A DNA stretch of 64,000 bases from Cryptomeria japonica. Taxonomy: Eukaryota > Streptophyta > Pinopsida > Cupressales > Cupressaceae. Within the stretch, counting starts at the first letter, position 1, and every line of letters starts with the position of its first letter. Of this stretch, positions 57,354-64,000 are shown one piece after another. The stretch lies in NCBI RefSeq assembly GCF_030272615.1, contig NC_081409.1:911360340-911424339 (forward strand). The letters are read 5' to 3'. The notes under the pieces were generated by a model that ran no database searches, had not been told where the DNA came from, and saw only the letters and a program-made list of their open reading frames with translations. The position numbers were made by a program, and so were the translations under genes.

Positions 57354-58603
57354 TGTAGACACCTAAAAATGGTCAACGCTTGCGGAATCATACTTTAGCA
57401 TTTGCGCATTGCCTCATTTTAGGTTTTTGCATCGCATTAACTTTTCTCCTATGTCACGCACTTGGTTTTTATCATTTGCGAGCATCGATTCATTCTTCTA
57501 CATTCTTCATCTGTCTCGCTCTCGAATTTGGTCTTGTCGACAATAATCTTCAGTCATGATTTTGGTCGATCTTTGTCCTTGTCAATCTTGTCATATTGCG
57601 ATCGATTCGTCATCGATCCTTGTCCTTTTCAATCATGTCAATTTGGTCAATTTGTCATTGATTTTTTGTCAACCAATCTCAATCAAATCATTTATCAACA
57701 CTGGTCATTTATCAATTCAAAATCATGATCGAATCGATATCAACTATCCTTTGTCAAGACCTAATTGTCATCCTTGCATTTCTAATTCATCTTCCAAGGT
57801 TTTATGATTTGTTCATTTAATCTTGTTTGGCATTTTCCCTCTAGGTTAAATAATTTATTTATTTATCCTAAGTCTTCTTGTCACAATTAAATGTTTATTT
57901 AATTAGCTACTTAATTTCCTCCTATTTTTGTAAATTAATTAATGAATGAGAAATTATTAATTAATTTACCTATTTTTCATCAATTTCCTAATTTCCAAGT
58001 CATTATTTCCAACTTAATTTTCTAATTTCTCCTAAATTCCTAAATGTCTATTTCTATTTCAAAATCTTGTCATAAATCCTTGCATAGCAATTTGTCATAA
58101 ATTGTCATAAATTGTCATAAATCCTTGCATAGCAATTTGTCATACACATGTCATAATTTTGCTATTCTTGATTTGAATTTACATTCGAATCATTATCATG
58201 CTAATTTGATCATTTCTCCAATTTATCTATAAATTGGATGAATTTCTTCAATCAGATCCCCTAATCACATTATCAGATCCCCTAAACAGATTATCGAATT
58301 TCTAATCAATTACATTTTGAGTACTCTTGATCAATAATCTTGTCTACTTGCTTTCAATTATGTGTGTGCACTTGTAGGTGAGATCCACAACCAAACTATT
58401 TGAAGAGGAAAGAAGAACAATGGAGCCGCATGAAGGAAGCATTCAGATCTGCATATGGTTTGCATAGTATTTACTTTTGAATGTTTTATCTTTATGTCTT
58501 TATTGAGTGTTTTTAGGATAGATCATTGCAATTGTGCTTTCGTGATTGAGCTAATGATTAGTTTTTATATTGTTTGTGATGATTTCCTATTTCCTATGCT
58601 ACA
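57354..58603 (+). mobile_element. Solo LTR, probably gypsy (Tat-like), in Copia-3 gag
   Basis: 1250 bp from TGTAGACACC to TATGCTACA, flanked by the perfect 5-bp TSD AAGAT at 57349-57353 and 58604-58608. No internal region and no second copy, so it is a solo LTR left by recombination between two LTRs. Its first bases, TGTAGACACCTAAAAATGG then TCA, share CTAAAAATGGTCA with the start of the Tat LTR of this window. A tandem piece (GTCATAAATCCTTGCATAGC) recurs at about 58069 and 58111. It contains no ORF of note. Confidence 0.9.
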
Positions 58604-59570
58604 AAGATATATATCAAGAGTTTGGGTGCACAACATTGGAACTATGTTGAGAATGCCTATGTAATCCCCTTTGCAATTCTATCTGATGATCAGAAAAGAG
58701 AGATACAAGAAAATGGGCAAGTCATGGAAGCCATTATTAGCAACTTGTCTGATATAGAGTTCATTGATGTACAAGATAAGGAAAATTTGAAAGATGTGTG
58801 GGACAAACTGGAATCTATTTATGGCAGTGATGAACATGTCAAGTAGGCTAAGGAAGAAAGCCTTAGAGGAAAGTTTGAAGATATGAGGATGGTTGAAGGA
58901 GAGACCATTCAATAGTATGGCATAAGAATCAAGACAGTGGTTGGAGAGATCAAGAGCACTGTTGGAACAATTGATGATGCCACTATTGTTAGTAAAGTTC
59001 TGAGATCACTTTTACCGGTCTATGCAATCAGGGTTGCCATTATTCAGGAGCTAAGTTCTATCGACAAAACCAAGGTATCTTTAGACTATTATTGTAAAGT
59101 TGACTACATATGAATTGAATGGCTATGATGGTAGTGTTCAGAAGATCGAGTCATCCTTTAGAGTGTCTTCTTCCTCCGCACCGACCACGAAAGGAAAAGA
59201 GGTCGGTACTAGTTATGAATCAAGGCCAAGCAGAGATATGGACGATGAGGAGATTCTAATGAAGTTTGAAGCTCTTCTTGCCAAGAGACTTCCAAAAGGC
59301 ATTGGAAAATACAGAGGTAAGCTTCCTCTGAAGTTTTTTTTCTTGCAATAAGATAGGACATATAGCTATTAACTGTCCTAACAATGACAATAAGGACAAA
59401 CCAGAGAGGTTTAGGAAGTATAAAGGAGTAGGTAGGAGAAATTTTCTTGTTGCAGTGGATGAAGGTGTTACCGATGAGGAATTTGAGGATGAAGAGAATG
59501 AGGACATATTGTTTGTGGCTGTCAAGGAAGAGTTGTCTGACCAAAAATCCCTTGTCTTATATATTGACAA
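58604..59570 (+). pseudogene. gag: Copia-3 gag, second part
   Basis: Continues the capsid after the solo LTR: GAQHWNYVENAYVIPFAI, EFIDVQDKENLKDVWDKLES, stop at about 58844, LRGKFEDMRMVEGE, stop near 58914, then RSLLPVYAIRVAIIQEL. A frame change follows near 59085 with a Ser-rich part (SSFRVSSSSAPTTKGKEVG) and LLAKRLPKGIGKYRGKLPL. The knuckle at 59332-59370 reads FFSCNKIGHIAINCP in a shifted frame, its first Cys changed to Phe. An acidic Glu/Asp stretch leads to protease. It keeps the region that Copia-2 lost. Confidence 0.88.
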
Positions 59571-60677
59571 CTCCAATGAGTGGGTCATTGATAGCGGGTG
59601 TTCTCACCACATGATCAGTGACCAGAGAAATTTTTTGTCTCTTGAAGAATATGATGGTGGTGTTGTCCGGTTTGGCAACGATGCACCTTGCATAGTGAAA
59701 GGAAAAGGATCCATCTCACTAAATGGAAAGAGCATTGTGGATGATGTCTACTGGGTGGAAGGCCTTAAACATAATCTTTTGAGTGTTGCTCAATTGAATG
59801 ATAAAGGACTTATACTGGAATTCAAAGGTGGAGTCTATAGAATAATTGGAAAGAGTGGAGAACTTATTGCCACCAGTAAGAAGACCAGAGGAAACCTATT
59901 TTAGCTGAATGCAAAGATTAGTCAATGCCTAATGGAAAAATTTGATGACAATTGGATATGGCATAGGAGACTTTGTCATATAAATTTTGACAATATTGTG
60001 AAGGCTAGTAAGATCAAGGCAGTAAGAGGATTGCCTTTGCTAAACAAACCAGAGAATGCCTTGTACAGAGAATGCCAACTTGGGAAGATGTCTTCCTCAA
60101 CATTCAAAGGTAAGTCATTTTTAGCAGAGAACTTACTTGATATAGTGCACACCAATTTGTGTGGTCCGACAAAAACTAGAAGTACTCAGGGAGATCGATA
60201 CTTCATGATTCTTACCGATTATTGCTCAAGAATGATGCAGGTCACATTCTTGAAAGGCAAGTCTGAGGCATTTGGAAAGTTCAAAGCCTTAGAGCATTGG
60301 TGGAGAAGGAGAGCGGCAAAAGGATAAAATGCCTAAGAACCGATCAAGGAGGTGAATTAACTTTTGATGAATTCAATAAGTACTGCGAGGAGAATGGTAT
60401 TAAGAGGCAATTGTCTTCCCCAAGGACACCACAGTAGAACGAAATAGTAGAAAGAAACAACAAGGCTATAGTCGAAGTGGCCAAAACTATGTTGATCCAA
60501 GGAAATGTCGCTCACAGATTTTGGAGGGAAGCGGTGAGCACTGCAGTCTATACCATGAACCAGGTACTCATTAAGAAAGGTAAAGACAAAACCCCTTATG
60601 ATTACTAGAATGGGAGAACTCCCAATGTGAGTTATTTCAAAGTGTTTGGGAGTAAATGTTATATCAGGAGAGGTGAG
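59571..60677 (+). pseudogene. pol: Copia-3 pol, protease and integrase, ending at Copia-4
   Basis: Protease: NEWVIDSGCSHHMISDQ (59577-59625), site intact. Integrase zinc region HRRLCHINFDN ... YRECQLGKM (first Cys changed to Tyr). Core: HTNLCGP (first Asp changed to Asn), then a frameshift near 60290, LRTDQGGELTFDEF, and a stop at 60434 next to NEIVERNNK. It ends in [14 protein letters not shown] at the Copia-4 insertion. RT is not in this window. Confidence 0.9.
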
Positions 60678-62162
60678 TGATAACACAATGATGAACAGTG
60701 AGTACCAAACCGGTATTGAGAGGGGGGGTGAATCAGTACAGGTACAAAAACTTTTCCTGAACTGATTTTACTGCAAACAGTGAACTTGACCGACAATCAC
60801 TAAAACCAATCATAAACCAAAATACTACCAGTTAAGCACAATGAGACTGTGAAATATATAAACCGGAAACACTTATCTTACCACACAAACTACATCCTTG
60901 TTTTCACATTATCCTTGTGCATAAACATATATTCTAACATTAGAATAATAATAATATGTTAGATCAACATGATTCACCACTTGACAGAAAACAACATAGC
61001 ATCACATGAAAAAGACATCACATATGACACACATATTTTTCATGTGGAAACCCAACTAGGAAAAACCACGGTGGGGATGAATACCCACAATTTGTTTTTG
61101 AACTCTTTAGAAATCCGCTCTGTTAGAAGCCTAGTCCGGTTAAAGACTATTACAACAGGTTCTGTTAGGAACCAATCCTATTAGGGATCACCCGGTTAAG
61201 GGATGGCTAGAATACCTAGTTAAGGGTTAAACCCTATTAAGGGTTACCTTGTAGAGGATTTTATGAACTCAATGGCTTTGAGTCACCCTGTTAAAGGATT
61301 TACAGCAAGCTAGTTAAAGCTACCCTGTTAAGGGATTTTCCAACTGTTGAAGTGATTAGAGATCAATAAGTATTACAATGATCTGGTAATAGCACTCAAT
61401 GCTAATGCAGACCTACTTTAGTTCCTTTCTTCTGCATACACACTCTACAGGTATCAACCCTCTTATCTGATCTGGCAAGAATCACGTATCTTTGCACTTA
61501 GATACACACACAACATTTGCCGACAACTTCAACATGAAACACAACATAGACCTTATAGGAAATAGATAGGTCAGTAACATAAACCCTAAAACCCTAAACA
61601 TTTAGGTTGAGCAATTAAGTTGGTTCAATCCTGACCATTGAACACTTTGCATTTGAATACAAAGGTCTTGAACAGATCTCAAGATATTCTCCATCATTCG
61701 TTCTTCACTGCTTCTTGGAGGTCATAACCCATCACGCATTCTCCACCATTTGTATAGACTTCGCACATTCCTGAGGTAGATAGGATCAGTCTCCTTCATG
61801 CAAGATCCTTCACGTGCATGAGGTTGACATGGCAACATGATCTGATCTCCATTACAATGGTAACTCATCACACAATGCCATCGGTTGAATCACACAGGCT
61901 CGAAGCACTTCAACCCGAAACCCTAAAGCTGAGACTACCAACCGATAGTCATACCATATTAAACCGCTTCACCTTTAGCACATATATCGGTTCTCATCAT
62001 TATGCCGATTCACTTTGCCAGTTGCTTAACTTCAATAAACCTGTTCACTCTTCATCATATTACCAGTTCACTCTTCAGCATATTACCGGTTCTCTTTCAG
62101 CATATTAACATCAATGACAACACAATATCATCGTGTCAACATATTATGCACATATGCCAACA
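60678..62162 (-). repeat. 3' LTR of Copia-4
   Basis: 1485 bp, inverted relative to the Copia-2 and Copia-3 LTRs. It shows the same motifs reversed: GAGAGGGGGGGTGAATCAG near 60718, CCACGGTGGGGATGAATACCC (20 of these bases at 61069-61088), the ACCCGGTTAAGGG series (61180-61340), and AAACCCTAAAACCCTAAA (61582-61599). Confidence 0.93.
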
Positions 62163-62405
62163 ATCTCCCCCTTTGGCATTGATGGCAATATACAAATATA
62201 TCTCTCTTTCTGCATCACATCTTCCCCTTAATACTGTGGATATCTTTTCCACTTCACATCTCCTCTCCCTTTGACAACAATGCCAAAGTGGAGGCACAAG
62301 CTTCCATGTTCTACTATGCTGCTCCCCCTGAGGAGTAGCATCCTTCAACACATCAATCTTGTAAAGATATAGCAAAGTAAGATCTGACTAATGTGGAGCA
62401 CAAAC
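62163..62405 (-). other. Copia-4 polypurine tracts and 3' region
   Basis: On the minus strand: TGCCAAAGGGGGAGAT adjoins the LTR (62163-62178), a second TTGTCAAAGGGAGAGGAG lies at about 62264-62281, and a CAGGGGGAGCAGCATAG at about 62317-62333. There is no gene. Confidence 0.85.
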
Positions 62406-62407
62406 CT

Positions 62408-63186
62408 TTAGATTACCTCTTGAAGAGGTAGCACCCCTAATTCACCTCTTAGATAGGTAAAAGTAGCCTTCGGTAGAGGCTTGGTGAATATGTCTTCTAA
62501 CTGCTCCTTACTAGAAACATGTTCCAATACCACCTCTTTGTTCTGAACCTTTTCCCTCAAGAAATGATACTTGAGTTCAAAGTGCTTGGTTCTAGCATGT
62601 AAAACTGGATTCTTGGAAATGTTAATTGCACTTGTATTGTCACAAAATATACTTACCGGTTCAGATACAGGAACTTTAAAGCCATTCAATACATGCTTCA
62701 TCCAAATAGTCTGGGTGTAGTTCATAAAGTTGCAACATACTTCACTTATGTTGTAGATTGAGAGATACAACTCTTCTTTTTACTCATCCATGAGACTAGT
62801 CTACCACCGAGAAAGAATGCACCACCAGTTGTGCTCTTCCAGTCATCTACATTACCAGCCCAATCAACATTTATGAACACTTTCAGATTGAAATCATCAT
62901 TGTATGGATACCATAATCCATAGTCAATAGTTCTCTTCAGATATCTAAGAATCTGCTTGATTGCTACCAAGTGGGATTCTCTTGGGCTTTGCTAAAACCG
63001 AGCGGTAATACCCACAGCATGTGCAATGTCCAGTATGCTATGCACTACATAATGCAACTTACCAATTATTGATCCGTATTCCTTCTCATTTACCAATGCT
63101 GAGTCATCCTCTTTTGATAGTTTACAACCGGTCACCATTGGTGTACCAACCAGTTTGTTGTCTTCCATGCCAAAGGTCTTCAACAC
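62408..63186 (-). pseudogene. pol: Copia-4 RNase H region
   Basis: Reading from 63186: MLKTFGMEDNKLVGTPMVTG, stop, a piece with VAIKQILRYLKRTIDYGLWY and INVDWAGNVDDWKST (first catalytic Asp of DADWAG changed, NVDWAG), then a frameshift near 62760. It continues TIWMKHVLNGFKV, FCDNTSAINISKN, HARTKHFELKYHFLREK, LEDIFTKPLPKATF and ends GVLPLQEVI. It keeps Trp and Gln codons at the sites where Copia-2 has stops. Confidence 0.92.
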
Positions 63187-64000
63187 CTCTTTGACATACT
63201 TGGACTGAGTAATAAGATTCCATCTTTCATTTGTTGAATCTCCAGTCCAATGAAGAACTTAATCTCCCCTATGAGTGACATCTCAAACTCCTTTTTCATC
63301 TCATCTACAAAGTCATGAATCATCTTGTCATCTCCACCAAAGATTATGTCATCAACAAATACATCACATATCAGAATCTGATCTCCTTCTGATTTCAAGT
63401 AGATATTGCTATCTTCACTTGTTCTTTCAAATCCAATCTTCACAAGAAGGGAGTGCAAGCGTTAATACCATGCTCTAGGTGCCTGTTTCAGTCCATACAA
63501 GGCTTTATGTAGCCTACACACCATGTCACTATCTTTTGATAGAGCAAACCCATCTGGTTGCTCTATATACACCTCCTCTTCAAGTATTCCATTTAGAAAT
63601 GCAGATTTTACATCCATTTGGTATACCTTGAATCCTTTAAAAGCTGCATATGCAAGGAGAATACAAACTCCTTCCAATCTTGCTACTAGAGCAAAGGTTT
63701 CTCCATAGTCTTCTCCTTCTTCTTGGGCATATCCTTTACATACTATTCTGGCTTTGTTCCTTACCACTGTGCCATCCTCATTAAGTTTATTTTTGAAGAC
63801 CCATTTGGTTCCAATGACATTTTTATGCTTTGGTCTGGGTACCAAAGACCATGTACCATTCTTCTCTATCTGGTCAAGTTCTTCTTCCATTGCCTTGATC
63901 TAGTCTTCATCTTTATGTGCCTCTTTGAATGATTTAGGCTCAAATTTAGAGATCATACATGAGTTTTCTCTGACCTTTCTTCTTGTAAAAATTCTTGCAT
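63180..64000 (-). pseudogene. pol: Copia-4 reverse transcriptase, 5' end beyond the window
   Basis: From the window edge: an in-frame stop near 63940, then [59 protein letters not shown] (motif A intact), [12 protein letters not shown], a stop at 63461, then [20 protein letters not shown] (YVDD-type box kept), EFEMSLIGEIKFFIGLEIQQ. A frameshift follows near 63210. Both RT catalytic sites are readable. Confidence 0.93.

Larger units (their letters stand above)
49480..64000 (+). mobile_element. Copia-3: older Ty1/copia element, cut by three insertions and the window end
   Basis: The 5' LTR is 49480-50529. The internal part is continuous if three insertions are skipped: Copia-2 (50614-57293), a solo LTR (57354-58603) and Copia-4 (from 60678). 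The gag frame runs from ATG at about 50602 across both of the first two insertions without a shift. Pol is followed to the middle of the integrase/RT linker at 60677. RT, RNase H and the 3' LTR lie beyond the window, if they still exist. The possible TSD at the left is TGAAC (49475-49479), unproven without the right end. Confidence 0.88.
60678..64000 (-). mobile_element. Copia-4: minus-strand Ty1/copia element, cut by the window end
   Basis: The 3' LTR is 60678-62162, on the + strand TGATAACACAATG...GCCAACA, the reverse complement of the Copia-2 LTR type. Then comes the polypurine tract (62163-62175) and, reading leftward from the window edge, RT and RNase H. The left TSD should be GTGAG (60673-60677). 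The 5' half lies beyond 64000. Confidence 0.93.

Overview
The window looks like intergenic DNA of a seed plant with a very large, repeat-rich genome. A conifer or other gymnosperm is my best guess, from the kinds and sizes of the elements; this is an inference. Nothing is bacterial, and there is no CRISPR array, rRNA or credible tRNA gene. I see no intact cellular gene. Almost every base from 2.7 kb to 42 kb and from 49.5 kb to the end belongs to mobile elements inserted into one another. Most element borders can be set from TG...CA termini and target-site duplications (TSDs).

Left stack (1-42650). An old locus of unknown function holds a long, decaying + strand reading frame in three segments (1417-2758, 32764-34401, 42017-42646), preceded by degenerate ~125-bp repeats. 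It is cut by two insertions. The first is a giant Ty3/Gypsy element of the Tat lineage on the minus strand (2759-32763). It has gag, protease, RT, RNase H, a second RNase H, integrase, and an antisense plant-mobile-domain ORF between pol and the 3' LTR. That element was itself hit by a minus-strand, nearly intact Tnt1/Tork-like Ty1/copia element (18414-23440) in its leader, and by a minus-strand L1-type LINE (24843-32316) in its 5' LTR. The second insertion is a + strand copia element, Copia-1 (34402-42016, TSD TGTGT).

Middle (42650-49475). This is old, poorly structured DNA with a fragment of a LINE-type RNase H (43642-43996) and a broken ORF of globular, acidic and coiled-coil design (44608-46070). 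The remainder has no recognisable gene.

Right stack (49480-64000). A + strand copia element (Copia-3) starts at 49480 and runs past the window end. It is interrupted by a related + strand copia (Copia-2, 50614-57293, TSD GAGGG), by a solo LTR (57354-58603, TSD AAGAT) whose first bases resemble the Tat LTR, and by a minus-strand copia (Copia-4, 60678 to beyond 64000). Copia-1 to Copia-4 share ~1.0-1.5 kb LTRs, an initiator-tRNA-Met-type primer site (recognisable where it lies in the window), repeated AAAGGGGGAGA polypurine tracts and a C-rich tract near the LTR end. I tentatively place them near the SIRE/Maximus group.

Functionally, the proteins here are retroelement gag, protease, integrase, RT and RNase H. 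All are broken except the 1024-codon pol frame of Copia-5. Nearly all premature stops I examined can be explained by single C-to-T or G-to-A changes, as expected for old methylated DNA.
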